Positions 1 to 7,999 of a stretch of DNA of 40,092 nucleotides are shown here, piece by piece. The stretch comes from Blastococcus mobilis (GTDB lineage Bacteria; Actinomycetota; Actinomycetes; Mycobacteriales; Geodermatophilaceae): NCBI RefSeq assembly GCF_900188025.1, contig NZ_FZNO01000035.1, positions 1 through 40,092 on the forward strand, read 5' to 3'. How positions within the stretch are numbered: position 1 is the first letter of the stretch; every line of letters starts with the position of its first letter. The translations under genes and the position numbers were made by a program. Below the pieces are notes generated by a model. The model did not search any database, was not told the DNA's origin, and saw only the letters and a list, made by a program, of their open reading frames with translations.

Positions 1-2647
1 ACAAACGCGAGTTCGTCTTCCGAGGCACCATCGACGTCGCCTCGATCAAGATCTGGCTGCGGACCCCTGCCAGCCAAGATCCGCCAGACACGCCCCAGTC
101 CTTCCGCCCGGCGTCGACCAGCCGGATCACCGCAGCGCCCTCCTCGTCGGAGGCCTCCAGGTCGACCTCGACGTCGAAGCCCCAGTCGTGGTCTCCCGCC
201 GGGTCGTCGAGGATCTGCCGCACCCGCCAGACTCCGGGCTCCGACTTGTCGATGATGAGCAGCGCCGGCCCGCGGGCGTCGGCGCTCGTGCCCACCTCGT
301 CGTGCTCGGCGAAGTACGCGCGCACGACCTCCTCCCACCGGTCGGCGTCCCAGCCGGCGGCGCTGTCGAGTTCGCCGAGGTCGTACCAGCGGCGCCGCGC
401 GAAGAGCTCCACCCGCCGGAAGAGGGCGTTGCGGACCATCGCGGTGAAGGCCCGCTCGTTGCCGGTCAGCGGCCGGGGGCGGGCCGGCACGGCGACGGGC
501 GCGTCCAGCGGCTGGTCGGGTGAGGTCAGCTGCTCCCACTCGTCCAGCAGCGACGAGTCGACCTGACGGACCAGCTCGCCGAGCCACTCGACGAGATCGG
601 TGACCTCCTCGGTGCGCGCGGCGGCCGGCACCCCCGACCGGAGCGCCTTGAAGGCGTCCGAGAGGTAGCGCAGCACCGCGCCCTCCGCCCGCGTGAGCCC
701 GTAGGTGTTGACGAACTCGCGGAAGGTGAACGCCCGCTCCCACATCTCGCGGACGACGGACTTCGGCGAGAGCTGCGCGTCGGCGGCCCAGGGATTGGTC
801 TGCCGGTAGACGTCGTAGGCGTGGCCGAGCAGCTCCTCGAGCGGCTTGGGGTAGCTGATCTCCTCGAGCAGCTCCATCCGCTCGTCGTACTCGATGCCCT
901 CGGCCTTCATCTGTGCGACGGCCTCGCCCTTGGCCTTGTTCAGCTGCGCGGCGAGGATCTGCCGTGGATCGTCGAGCGTCGCCTCGATCACCGACACGAC
1001 GTCGAGCGCGTACGTCTCCGACTCCGGGTCCAACAGGTCGATCGCGGCCAGCGCGAACGTCGACAGCGGCTGGTTGAGCGCGAAGTCCGGCGGCAGGTCG
1101 ACGGTCAGGTCGTAGCGCCGTCCGTCCGGCTCGGGCTCCGGCAGCCGGACCAGGACGCCGGCCTGCAGCAGCGACCGGGCGATGCCGATCGCCTCGCGGA
1201 TGTGCTGCAGCTGCTTCTTGCGCGGCTCGTGGTTGTCGGTGAGCAGCCGGCGCATCGCCGCGAACGGGTCGCCGGGCCGGTCGACGACGTCGAGGATCAT
1301 CGACGTCGAGACGCGCATGTTGCTCGTCAGCTTCTCGGGCTCGGCCTCGATGAGGCGCTTCATGGTTGCCTCGCTCCACGGCACCATGCCGTCGGGCACC
1401 TTCTTGCGCACCAGCTTGCGGCGCTTCTTCGGGTCGTCGGCCACCTTGGCGAACTGCTTGAGGTTCTCCACCTCGTGCTCGGGCGCCTGGACGACGACGG
1501 TGCCCGCGGTGTCGTAGCCCGCGCGTCCGGCCCGCCCGGCGATCTGGTGGAACTCGCGGGCCTGGAGCAGTCGGGTGCGGCTGCCGTCGTACTTCGACAG
1601 CGCCGAGAAGACGACGGTCCGGATCGGCACGTTGATGCCGACGCCGAGGGTGTCGGTGCCGCAGATGACCTTGAGCAGCCCGGCCTGCGCCAGCTGCTCG
1701 ATCAGCCGCCGGTACTTGGGCAGCATGCCCGCGTGGTGGACGCCGATGCCGTGGCGGACCAGCCGCGACAGCGTCGTCCCGAAGGCGGAGGAGAAGCGGA
1801 AGCCGCCGATCATGTCGGCGATCGCGGCCTTCTCCTCCTTCGTGCTCACGTTGACGCTCATCAGCGCCTGCGCACGCTCCAGGGCCGACGCCTGGGTGAA
1901 GTGGACGACGTAGACCGGTGCCTGCTTGGTGTCCAGCAGGTCCTGGATCGTCTCGTGCATCGGCGTCGTCGCGTAGTAGTGGTGCAGCGGTACCGGGCGC
2001 TCGGCGTTGGCGATCAGCGCGGTCGGCCGGCCGGTGCGGCGGGTCAGGTCCTCCCGGAGGGAGGTGACGTCGCCGAGGGTGGCCGACATCAGCAGGAACT
2101 GCGCCTTCGGCAGCTCGAGCAGCGGCACCTGCCAGGCCCAGCCGCGGTCGGGGTCGCCGTAGAAGTGGAACTCGTCCATGACTACGAGCCCGATGTCGGC
2201 GTCCGCCCCTTCGCGCAGGGCGATGTTGGCCAGCACCTCGGCGGTGCAGGCGATGATCGGCGCACCGGCGTTGACCGACGCGTCACCGGTGAGCATCCCG
2301 ACGTTGGCCGCCCCGAAGACGCCGCACAGGGCGAAGAACTTCTCGCTGACCAGCGCCTTGATCGGGGCGGTGTAGTAGCTGCGTCGTCCGGCGGCCAGGG
2401 CCGCGTACTGGGCACCGGTGGCGACCAGTGACTTGCCCGAGCCGGTGGGCGTCGCGAGGACCACGTTCGCGCCGCTGACCAACTCGATCAGCGCCTCCTC
2501 CTGCGCCGGGTACAGCGTCGTCCCGCTGGACTCCGCCCACTCCGCGAAGGAGGCGAACAGGTCATCGGGGTCGTTGCCGCGCGCCCGGAGCGCCGTGAGG
2601 TCGGCCGGGTCGTCGAGCAGGGGAGGGGCGGTCAGCGAGGAGGACAT
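1..2647 (-). CDS. Ski2-like DEAD/DEAH-box RNA helicase with DUF3516 C-terminus (3' end off the window)
   Basis: ATP-dependent superfamily 2 helicase, probably acting on RNA in the cytoplasm. The protein starts MSSSLTAPPLL. Walker A is ATPTGSGKS at residues 65-73, the Walker B box is DEFH at 158-161, motif III is SATLGD near 189-194, and motif VI is QIAGRAGRAG at 368-377. The C-terminal half matches what I know of DUF3516 in actinobacterial Ski2-type helicases. The ATG at 2647 has no clear ribosome binding site. No stop codon occurs before position 1: the frame runs past the expected family end (about position 115) into some 38 residues that do not look family-like. The gene is therefore partial, extended or frame-disrupted at its 3' end. 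It is divergent from the dehydrogenase at 2795. Family is confident; substrate is unknown. Confidence 0.9.
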   Translation of the reverse strand, partial: MSSSLTAPPLLDDPADLTALRARGNDPDDLFASFAEWAESSGTTLYPAQEEALIELVSGANVVLATPTGSGKSLVATGAQYAALAAGRRSYYTAPIKALVSEKFFALCGVFGAANVGMLTGDASVNAGAPIIACTAEVLANIALREGADADIGLVVMDEFHFYGDPDRGWAWQVPLLELPKAQFLLMSATLGDVTSLREDLTRRTGRPTALIANAERPVPLHHYYATTPMHETIQDLLDTKQAPVYVVHFTQASALERAQALMSVNVSTKEEKAAIADMIGGFRFSSAFGTTLSRLVRHGIGVHHAGMLPKYRRLIEQLAQAGLLKVICGTDTLGVGINVPIRTVVFSALSKYDGSRTRLLQAREFHQIAGRAGRAGYDTAGTVVVQAPEHEVENLKQFAKVADDPKKRRKLVRKKVPDGMVPWSEATMKRLIEAEPEKLTSNMRVSTSMILDVVDRPGDPFAAMRRLLTDNHEPRKKQLQHIREAIGIARSLLQAGVLVRLPEPEPDGRRYDLTVDLPPDFALNQPLSTFALAAIDLLDPESETYALDVVSVIEATLDDPRQILAAQLNKAKGEAVAQMKAEGIEYDERMELLEEISYPKPLEELLGHAYDVYRQTNPWAADAQLSPKSVVREMWERAFTFREFVNTYGLTRAEGAVLRYLSDAFKALRSGVPAAARTEEVTDLVEWLGELVRQVDSSLLDEWEQLTSPDQPLDAPVAVPARPRPLTGNERAFTAMVRNALFRRVELFARRRWYDLGELDSAAGWDADRWEEVVRAYFAEHDEVGTSADARGPALLIIDKSEPGVWRVRQILDDPAGDHDWGFDVEVDLEASDEEGAAVIRLVDAGRKDWGVSGGSWLAGVRSQILIEATSMVPRKTNSRL

Positions 2648-2697
2648 CGTGGGTACCAGCCTGCCTGACGCTTCTCCTCTTCCCGTGCAGGTGGCCG

Positions 2698-2722
2698 GTT
2701 CCGTCGCGGACGGCGGGGGTAG
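2698..2722 (+). promoter_or_regulatory. Candidate stress-sigma (SigB/SigF-type) promoter of the dehydrogenase gene
   Basis: GTTC at 2698-2701 and GGGTAG at 2717-2722 are separated by 15 nt, close to the actinobacterial SigB/SigF pattern GTTT-N14-16-GGGTAT. The GTG start lies 72 nt further on, behind a perfect AGGAGG at 2785-2790. The downstream product belongs to a general-stress family. Inferred from sequence only. Confidence 0.4.
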
Positions 2723-2794
2723 GGCGGCAGCACCGTCGACCCCAGGCGGGAGCCGCGTGCAGTCGGCGCGGCACCGAGCAGCCCAGGAGGATCC

Positions 2795-3652
2795 GTGTCA
2801 GAGCCCCGTCCCGAGACCCAGCCCGAACAGCAGCAGACCCCTCCCGGTGTGCTGGGCGAGATGACGCCCAAGCCCGACCACGGCGAGGAGAGCTACCGCG
2901 GGTCGGGAAGGTTGACCGGCAAGGCGGCCGTCATCACCGGTGGTGACAGCGGGATCGGCCGGGCGGTCGCGATCGCCTTCGCGCGCGAGGGCGCCGACAT
3001 CCTGATCTCCTACCTGAACGAGCACGAGGACGCGAAGGACACCGCCAAGTACGTCGAGGAGGCCGGGCGCCGCTGCGTGCTCGTCCCCGGCGACCTCGCC
3101 GACCGGGCGCACGCCAAGACGATCATCCCCAAGGCCGTCGAGGAGTTCGGCAAGATCGACATCCTGGTCAACAACGCGGCCTTCCAGATGAGCCACCAGT
3201 CGCTGGACGAGGTCTCCGACGACGAATGGGACTACACGCTGGCGGTGAACCTCTCGGCGATGTTCACCCTCTGCAAGGACGCCATCCCGCACATGCAGCC
3301 AGGGGCGTCGATCATCAACTCGTCGTCGGTGAACTCCGACAGCCCCAGCCCGCACCTCGCGCCCTACGCGATGACCAAGGCCGGCATCGCCAACTTCACC
3401 GCCAGCCTCGCCCAGATGTATGCCGAGAAGGGCATCCGGGCGAACAGCGTCGCCCCCGGCCCGATCTGGACGCCGCTCATCCCGGCGACCATGCCGGAGG
3501 AGAAGGTGGACAGCTTCGGCCAGCAGGTGCCGATCGGGCGCCCCGGCCAGCCGGCGGAGCTCGCGCCGGTCTACGTGATGCTGGCCAGCGACGAGGCGTC
3601 CTACGTGTCGGGTGCCCGGGTGGCGGTCACCGGCGGCAAGCCGATCCTGTAG
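2795..3652 (+). CDS. SDR family oxidoreductase, YghA / general stress protein 39 type
   Basis: NAD(P)-dependent short-chain dehydrogenase of 285 residues, cytoplasmic. The Rossmann motif TGGDSGIG is at residues 48-55, NNAA at 126-129, the catalytic serine within SSS at 176-178, and YAMTK (Tyr191, Lys195) completes the active site. A hydrophilic N-terminal lead of about 40 residues (Gln/Pro-rich, then a PKPDHGEESYRG-like stretch) precedes the Rossmann core; this is characteristic of the glucose/ribitol-dehydrogenase-like subgroup that includes YghA and stress protein GSP39. The GTG start is fixed by AGGAGG at 2785-2790 with 4 nt spacing. A stress-sigma-like promoter lies upstream. The true substrate cannot be read from the sequence. 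Confidence 0.92.
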   Translation: MSEPRPETQPEQQQTPPGVLGEMTPKPDHGEESYRGSGRLTGKAAVITGGDSGIGRAVAIAFAREGADILISYLNEHEDAKDTAKYVEEAGRRCVLVPGDLADRAHAKTIIPKAVEEFGKIDILVNNAAFQMSHQSLDEVSDDEWDYTLAVNLSAMFTLCKDAIPHMQPGASIINSSSVNSDSPSPHLAPYAMTKAGIANFTASLAQMYAEKGIRANSVAPGPIWTPLIPATMPEEKVDSFGQQVPIGRPGQPAELAPVYVMLASDEASYVSGARVAVTGGKPIL

Positions 3653-3661
3653 CCGTCCCGG

Positions 3662-4570
3662 TCAGCTGAGTGCCGCAGCGATCCGTCGGACGTCCTCGGG
3701 GCGGACGCGGCAGCAGCCGCCGACGAGTCGTGCACCGGCCGCGATCCAGGAGAGGATGTCGTCCGGTGAGAACTGCAGCGGCCCCCTCCAGCCACGGGCC
3801 ACGGCGTCCCAGGTCTCGCCGCTGTTCGGGTAGGCGACGATCGGCTTCCCGGCGACCGACGCCGCGGCGATCGTGGGGCCGATCGCCGCGGGGGCGGTGC
3901 AGTTGACCCCGACCGCGACCACCTCGGCGACTCCCGCGGCCATCGCGTACACGTCGGCGGCGGGCTCCCCCCGGCGCGTGCGGGGAACGCCGTCGTCGTC
4001 GAGCACCGTCGTCAGGGACAGCCAGACGGGCACACCGAGGTACGCCGCCTCGCCGAGCAGCGCCTCCGCCTCGGCGGCGGCGGGCACGGTCTCGCAGGCG
4101 AGGACGTCGGCCCCGGCCTCGGCGAGCAGCTCCATCCGCGGCCGGTGGAAGGCGCGCAGCGCGGCCACGTCGATCTCGGCCACGTAGGCGCCGGTGTACT
4201 CCGAGCCGTCGGCCAGCATCGCCCCGTACGGGCCGATCGACCCCGCGACCCAGCCGCCCCCCTGCCCTTCCCGGGCCAGGACCACCGACAGCTCGATCAG
4301 CCGCCGGGCCCGGCGGACGTCCACGCCCATCGCGCCGAAGCCCTCGACGGTGGCCTGGTAGCTCGCGGTGGTCGCGACCTGGGCTCCCGCGGCAGCGAAG
4401 GCCGCGTGCGCCGCCACGATGGCCGCCGGGTCGTCCCGCAGCAGCCGGGCCGACCAGAGCGCGGAGGAGACGTCGTACCCGCGGGCCTCCAGCTCGGTCG
4501 AGAGGCCGCCGTCGAGCACGACCGGCCCGGAAACGAGAGCGTCCGCGAGGGAAGGCATGCCGGTGATCAT
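3662..4570 (-). CDS. mmuM: Homocysteine S-methyltransferase
   Basis: Zinc-dependent transfer of a methyl group to homocysteine to give methionine, typically from S-methylmethionine or S-adenosylmethionine. At 302 residues it has the family's usual length for a single Hcy-binding domain. The zinc ligands are visible: Cys224 in GVNCTAP and the CysCys pair 286-287 in GGCCRV. The N-terminal LDGGLSTELE and central GSIGPYGA segments are family signatures. The ATG at 4570 is used; a second ATG four codons in (4558) is possible and neither has a strong ribosome binding site. It is divergent from yidD with only 20 nt between the starts, so both promoters must overlap the opposing genes or transcripts are nearly leaderless. 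It is not next to other methionine genes. Confidence 0.9.
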   Translation of the reverse strand: MITGMPSLADALVSGPVVLDGGLSTELEARGYDVSSALWSARLLRDDPAAIVAAHAAFAAAGAQVATTASYQATVEGFGAMGVDVRRARRLIELSVVLAREGQGGGWVAGSIGPYGAMLADGSEYTGAYVAEIDVAALRAFHRPRMELLAEAGADVLACETVPAAAEAEALLGEAAYLGVPVWLSLTTVLDDDGVPRTRRGEPAADVYAMAAGVAEVVAVGVNCTAPAAIGPTIAAASVAGKPIVAYPNSGETWDAVARGWRGPLQFSPDDILSWIAAGARLVGGCCRVRPEDVRRIAAALS

Positions 4571-4590
4571 CCCGCGGGTAGAGGCCGTCC

Positions 4591-5073
4591 ATGGTGTTCA
4601 TCTGGAGCAGTGGTTGGGGCCCTCGTCGCCGTCGTCCCCGACGGAGGTACGGCTACGGCCCGCCGCCGGGCTACGGGTACGGCGCGCCGGCGGGCTACGG
4701 GTACGGACGGCGCAACGACAGCTGTCTGCGCGACCTGCTCTTCCTCAACACCGGATGCTGCCTGGCCAACGCGGTCGGCTGCGGAATGGACTCGATGCTG
4801 CTGGCGCCGACGACGCTGCGCGAGGTACGGGTGGCCGGCACGGGGGAGCGCGGCACCCGGTTCGCCGACCGCATGATCGCCGCCGTGCGCGTCTACCAGC
4901 GACGGATCAGCCCGTCCCGGCCGCCGTGCTGCCGGTTCACCCCGACGTGCTCGGCCTACGCCGTCGCGGCCCTCGAACGGCACGGTGCCCGGCGCGGCTC
5001 CTGGCTGACCCTGCGCCGCCTGGCGCGCTGCCGCCCGGGCGTGACCGGAGGGGTGGACCCGGTGCCTGCCTGA
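4591..5073 (+). CDS. yidD: Membrane protein insertion efficiency factor YidD with long Cys- and Gly/Tyr-rich N-terminal extension
   Basis: YidD is a small membrane-associated factor that assists insertion of proteins by the YidC route. Residues 91-160 are a full YidD domain: [20 protein letters not shown], then [12 protein letters not shown] and a C-terminal RCRPG...GGVDPVP. Typical YidD is about 70-110 residues; here 160. The first 90 residues hold an Arg-rich patch (12-19), a GYGYG/PPPG tract (20-39) and a cysteine-rich segment with Cys45, CysCys 56-57 and Cys64. The usual neighbours of yidD (rpmH, rnpA, yidC, oxa-type genes) are absent, so this may be a second copy or a relocated gene. The start at 4591 has a weak ribosome binding site; a start near residue 66 would remove the extension but has no better support. 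Confidence 0.85.
   Translation: MVFIWSSGWGPRRRRPRRRYGYGPPPGYGYGAPAGYGYGRRNDSCLRDLLFLNTGCCLANAVGCGMDSMLLAPTTLREVRVAGTGERGTRFADRMIAAVRVYQRRISPSRPPCCRFTPTCSAYAVAALERHGARRGSWLTLRRLARCRPGVTGGVDPVPA
4668..4706 (+). repeat. Imperfect tandem repeat encoding GYGYG units in YidD
   Basis: A 15-nt identical segment (GGGCTACGGGTACGG) at 4668-4682 recurs at 4692-4706, a 24-nt period that encodes successive GYGYG(A/R) blocks. An earlier degenerate copy encodes YGYGPPP. The repeat is in frame and could vary in copy number. Confidence 0.75.
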
Positions 5074-5127
5074 CCCGTCCGGAGGAAAGCGGGCGGGCCT
5101 CGAAGACCGCTCGGTCAGACTGTTCCC

Positions 5128-5568
5128 ATGCCCGGGATCGACGACGCTTCCGGTGACCTCCCGGTCACCGGTTCCGTCGTCGTGCCCGCGTCCGCGCTGA
5201 CCTGGCGGTTCTCCCGTTCCTCCGGGCCAGGGGGTCAAGGGGTCAACACGGCTGACTCCCGCGTCGAGCTGTGGGTCGCCCCGCTGGACCTCCCCGGCCT
5301 GACCGAGCACCAGCAGCAGCGGCTGGCCGCCCGCCTCGGCAACCGGCTCGTCGACGGCAGGTTGACCATCGCCGCCAGTGAGCACCGGCAGCAGCTGCGC
5401 AACCGGCAGGCCGCCCGCGAACGGCTTGCCGCGGTCCTCCGCGCAGCCCTCGCACCTCCGCCGCCGAGTCGCCGGAGGACCAAGCCGACCCGTGGCTCGC
5501 AGGAGCGCCGGATCGAGGCGAAGAAGCAGCGCGGTCAGCTCAAGAAGCAGCGCCGATCCTGGGACTAG
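5128..5568 (+). CDS. arfB: ArfB/ICT1-type peptidyl-tRNA hydrolase (ribosome rescue)
   Basis: Releases nascent chains from ribosomes stalled without a stop codon. At 146 residues it is a stand-alone catalytic release-factor domain without codon-recognition domains. The catalytic GGQ is at residues 35-37 within [11 protein letters not shown], and VELW follows as in ArfB/YaeJ proteins. The C-terminal 35 residues are strongly basic ([19 protein letters not shown]), the tail that enters the empty mRNA channel in this family. The ATG at 5128 begins 15-20 residues before the conserved core. Its TAG stop shares the tetranucleotide CTAG with the stop of the convergent sigma-factor gene. Confidence 0.9.
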   Translation: MPGIDDASGDLPVTGSVVVPASALTWRFSRSSGPGGQGVNTADSRVELWVAPLDLPGLTEHQQQRLAARLGNRLVDGRLTIAASEHRQQLRNRQAARERLAAVLRAALAPPPPSRRRTKPTRGSQERRIEAKKQRGQLKKQRRSWD

Positions 5569-6776
5569 CCGAGGGAGTCCCGGCGCCGCCGCAGGAACAT
5601 CCGGTCCGCCTCGTTGCCGGCGAGCGTGATGGCAGCGTCGTACGCCGCGGCTGCCTCCGCCCGCCGACCCAGGCGGCGGAGCAGGTCCGCCCGGACGGCA
5701 TGGAGCAGGTGGTGCCGGGTCAGGTCGAGCTCCTCGACGAGCGCCAGCCCGGCCGCCGGGCCGGACACCTCGGCCACCGCGACCGCCCGGTGCAGGGCCA
5801 CCACCGGGCTCGGTGCGACTGCCGTCAGCTGGTCGTAGAGGGTGACGATCTGGGCCCAGTCGGTGTCCGTTGCCGAGGCGGCGTCGCTGTGCACGGCGTT
5901 GATGGCGGCCTGGATCTGGTACGGCCCGGGTCGGTTGCGCCGCAGGCACTCCCGGACCAGGTCCTTTCCCTCGGCGATCTGCGATCGGTCCCAGAGCTCA
6001 CGATCCTGGTCCGCCAGCAGGACCGGCTCGCCGTGCGGCCCCGCCCGCGCCGGCCGGCGCGCCTCGGTCAGCAGCATCAGGGCCAGCAGACCGGTCACCT
6101 CGGGCTCGTCGGGCATCAGTTGCCGCAGCAGCCGGCCGAGCCGGACGGCCTCGGTGCACAGGTCCTCGCGGACGAGCCGGTCCCCGGAGGTCGCGGTGTG
6201 GCCCTCGGTGAAGACCAGGTAGACGACGGCGAGGACGGCGCGCAACCGGTCGGGCAGCTCGGCCTCGGACGGCACCCGGTACGGGATGCGGGCGTCCCGG
6301 ATCTTGGCCTTGGCGCGCACCAGCCGCTGGGCCATCGTCGGCTCGGGCACGAGGAACGCGGCGGCGACCTCCGCGGTGGTCAGCCCGCCCAGCAGCCGCA
6401 GTGTCAGTGCCACCTGCGCGGCCGTCGACAGCGACGGGTGGCAGCAGGTGAAGATCAGCCGGAGCCGGTCGTCCTGCACGGCACCCACCTCCACCGGTCC
6501 GTCGTCGGCCTGGAGCAGTACGGCCTGGACGTGCCGGTCCGCCCGTGAGCTCTCCCGCCGCAGCCGGTCGATCGCCCGGTTCCGGGCGGTCGTGACGATC
6601 CAGCCCGCCGGGCTGGGCGGGACGCCGTCGGCGGGCCAGCGCTGGACCGCCGTCAGGAACGCGTCCTGCACTGCCTCCTCGGCGGCGTCGAAGTCACCGA
6701 GGAGGCGGACGAGGACGGCGACCGCGCGGCCGTAGTGCTCGCGGAACACACGGTCGATCTCGGGCGACCCGGGCAC
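5565..6776 (-). CDS. ECF sigma factor, ECF42 type with C-terminal DUF6596/TPR-like extension
   Basis: Extracytoplasmic-function-family sigma factor of 403 residues, about twice the minimal size. Region 2 is residues 5-70 ([20 protein letters not shown], then [18 protein letters not shown]). Region 4 is near 105-165 ([29 protein letters not shown]). The long C-terminal half contains the ECF42-typical segment [14 protein letters not shown] and helical repeats ending [17 protein letters not shown]42 factors are known to lack an anti-sigma partner and to be encoded with DGPF/YCII proteins; that partner lies immediately upstream, ending 7 nt before this GTG start. Residues 2-4 could vary with start choice. 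The two genes almost certainly share one mRNA. Confidence 0.92.
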   Translation of the reverse strand: MPGSPEIDRVFREHYGRAVAVLVRLLGDFDAAEEAVQDAFLTAVQRWPADGVPPSPAGWIVTTARNRAIDRLRRESSRADRHVQAVLLQADDGPVEVGAVQDDRLRLIFTCCHPSLSTAAQVALTLRLLGGLTTAEVAAAFLVPEPTMAQRLVRAKAKIRDARIPYRVPSEAELPDRLRAVLAVVYLVFTEGHTATSGDRLVREDLCTEAVRLGRLLRQLMPDEPEVTGLLALMLLTEARRPARAGPHGEPVLLADQDRELWDRSQIAEGKDLVRECLRRNRPGPYQIQAAINAVHSDAASATDTDWAQIVTLYDQLTAVAPSPVVALHRAVAVAEVSGPAAGLALVEELDLTRHHLLHAVRADLLRRLGRRAEAAAAYDAAITLAGNEADRMFLRRRRDSLG

Positions 6777-6783
6777 GAGCCGG

Positions 6784-7137
6784 TCAGCCGCCCTCGCCGG
6801 CGCGGAAGGGCCTGACCTCGATCGGCAGGGTCGTCGCCTGGGCGAGCTTGCGGCCCCACTCGAGCGCGGTGTCCAGATCGGGCGCCTGGATGATGCTGAA
6901 GCCGCCGACGTGCTCCTTGCCCTCGATGTAGGGGCCGTCGGTCACGAGCACGTCGCCGTCCTCCGGCCGCAGCACGGTGGCGGTGCCGGGCGGATGGAGA
7001 CCACCGCTGAAGACCCAGACGCCGGCGTCGTGCATCTCCCGGTCGACCGCCTCGACGTTCTTCATGATCGCGGCCAGCGCCTCCGGTTCGGGGACTCCAC
7101 CGGCGGGCTCGAACACGGTGAGCAGGTACTGCTGCAT
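6784..7137 (-). CDS. YCII/DGPF-domain protein, partner of the ECF42 sigma factor
   Basis: Small cytoplasmic protein of 117 residues with a YCII-related fold. It begins [14 protein letters not shown] and has the family signature [14 protein letters not shown], the equivalent of the DGPF motif. An upstream in-frame start exists at 7182, but the ATG at 7137 is preferred because a perfect AGGAGG (plus-strand cctcct 7144-7149) sits 6 nt before it. Genes of this family are regularly found beside ECF42 sigma factors and are thought to be their targets or modulators; the biochemical role is not established. It is the first gene of a two-gene unit with the sigma factor. Confidence 0.9.
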   Translation of the reverse strand: MQQYLLTVFEPAGGVPEPEALAAIMKNVEAVDREMHDAGVWVFSGGLHPPGTATVLRPEDGDVLVTDGPYIEGKEHVGGFSIIQAPDLDTALEWGRKLAQATTLPIEVRPFRAGEGG

Positions 7138-7233
7138 GACGTTCCTCCTCGGTTCGTGACCGGCGTCGCGCCGGTCACTCACCCCTGTACGAACGGCGCC
7201 CGCCCGAATCGACAGGCTGGGACAGCGAAGTTC

Positions 7234-7899
7234 TCAGCCGGTGAACAGGGGTTGAGGCTGCCGGACCACGACCCACAGCGGGAGCTCGTCGTCCGCCGTC
7301 CGACCGGTCCAGGTGACCTCGAAGCCGAAGCCGCGCAGGAAGCGGACGTTGGCCCAGGAGAAGACGGCGGCCGCGGCGAGCACACGATCGGTGTCGCACC
7401 GCACCAGCGCGGGTGCCAGCACCGCGGCCGCCAGACCGCGCCGACGCGACGACGGGCGGACCCCGAGGTGCAGCAACCACCAGTGCGGTTCGGTGGGCCG
7501 GGCCGCGGCGACGATCGCGGCGGTGTCGCGGACGGCGCTGATCCGGTCCGCGGAGAGGTAGGGCAGCTCGCTCGCCAGGGCCGCCCGGACGTCGGAGGGG
7601 AGCGGAGCGGCCCCCGCGGCCCCGGGTGGGGGCTCCCAGACGGCGACGGCGGAGACGTCGTCGGTCACCCACGCCGTGCCGGTGCCCACCCCCCGGTGAG
7701 CGGCGTCGAGTTCGTGGAACCGGGTGAGCCGCTGCATGCGGCCGTCGTCGGGCAGTGCCCAGCGGGTCCAGCGGGAGTCGGCGAGGGCGATGGTCAGCGT
7801 AGCGGCGATGCTCGGGACGTCGCGCTGCTCGGCCCGGCGGACGTCGGGCCCCTCCTCCTCCGGGGTGTCGATCCGCCGGATCGTAGGGCCCTGGGTCAC
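7234..7899 (-). CDS. GNAT family N-acetyltransferase
   Basis: Predicted acetyl-CoA-dependent N-acetyltransferase of 221 residues. The acetyl-CoA binding region is visible near the centre: WWLLHLGVRPSSRRRGLAAAVL, matching the V-x-P-x-x-R/Q-x-x-G-x-G/A motif A. It ends with the typical FLRGFGFEVT strand-turn. The N-terminus (VRRAEQRDVPSIAATLTIAL) is a common GNAT beginning. Start is GTG at 7899, without a convincing ribosome binding site. It lies downstream of a strong hairpin that closes the preceding minus-strand operon, so it probably has its own promoter. Substrate unknown. Confidence 0.85.
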   Translation of the reverse strand: MTQGPTIRRIDTPEEEGPDVRRAEQRDVPSIAATLTIALADSRWTRWALPDDGRMQRLTRFHELDAAHRGVGTGTAWVTDDVSAVAVWEPPPGAAGAAPLPSDVRAALASELPYLSADRISAVRDTAAIVAAARPTEPHWWLLHLGVRPSSRRRGLAAAVLAPALVRCDTDRVLAAAAVFSWANVRFLRGFGFEVTWTGRTADDELPLWVVVRQPQPLFTG

Positions 7900-7928
7900 C
7901 CCGGCATTCGACCACGCCCGGGGACGAC

Positions 7929-7961
7929 GGCGGGGGGCCGCCCGCTGGGACGCCCCCCGCC
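7929..7961 (-). terminator. Strong GC hairpin, probable terminator of the PRC-barrel/membrane-protein unit
   Basis: GGCGGGGGGC (7929-7938) pairs perfectly with GCCCCCCGCC (7952-7961) across a 13-nt loop. It lies 39 nt after the stop of the membrane-protein gene and before the acetyltransferase. There is no U tract, as is usual for terminators in very GC-rich actinobacteria. Confidence 0.55.
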
Positions 7962-7999
7962 GGGGGTGCTGCTGTCGTGGCGCGGGGCAGGCGATCTGC

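Noticed and set aside
3-110. Plus-strand coding-like frame at the left edge
   Set aside because: It stays open into the helicase until about 566, so a convergent gene would overlap by more than 450 nt; treated only as a hint of frame disturbance.
821-2431. Long open frame on the plus strand
   Set aside because: It is antisense to the helicase; its composition (Arg/Leu/Asp-rich without motifs) is the usual GC-rich shadow.
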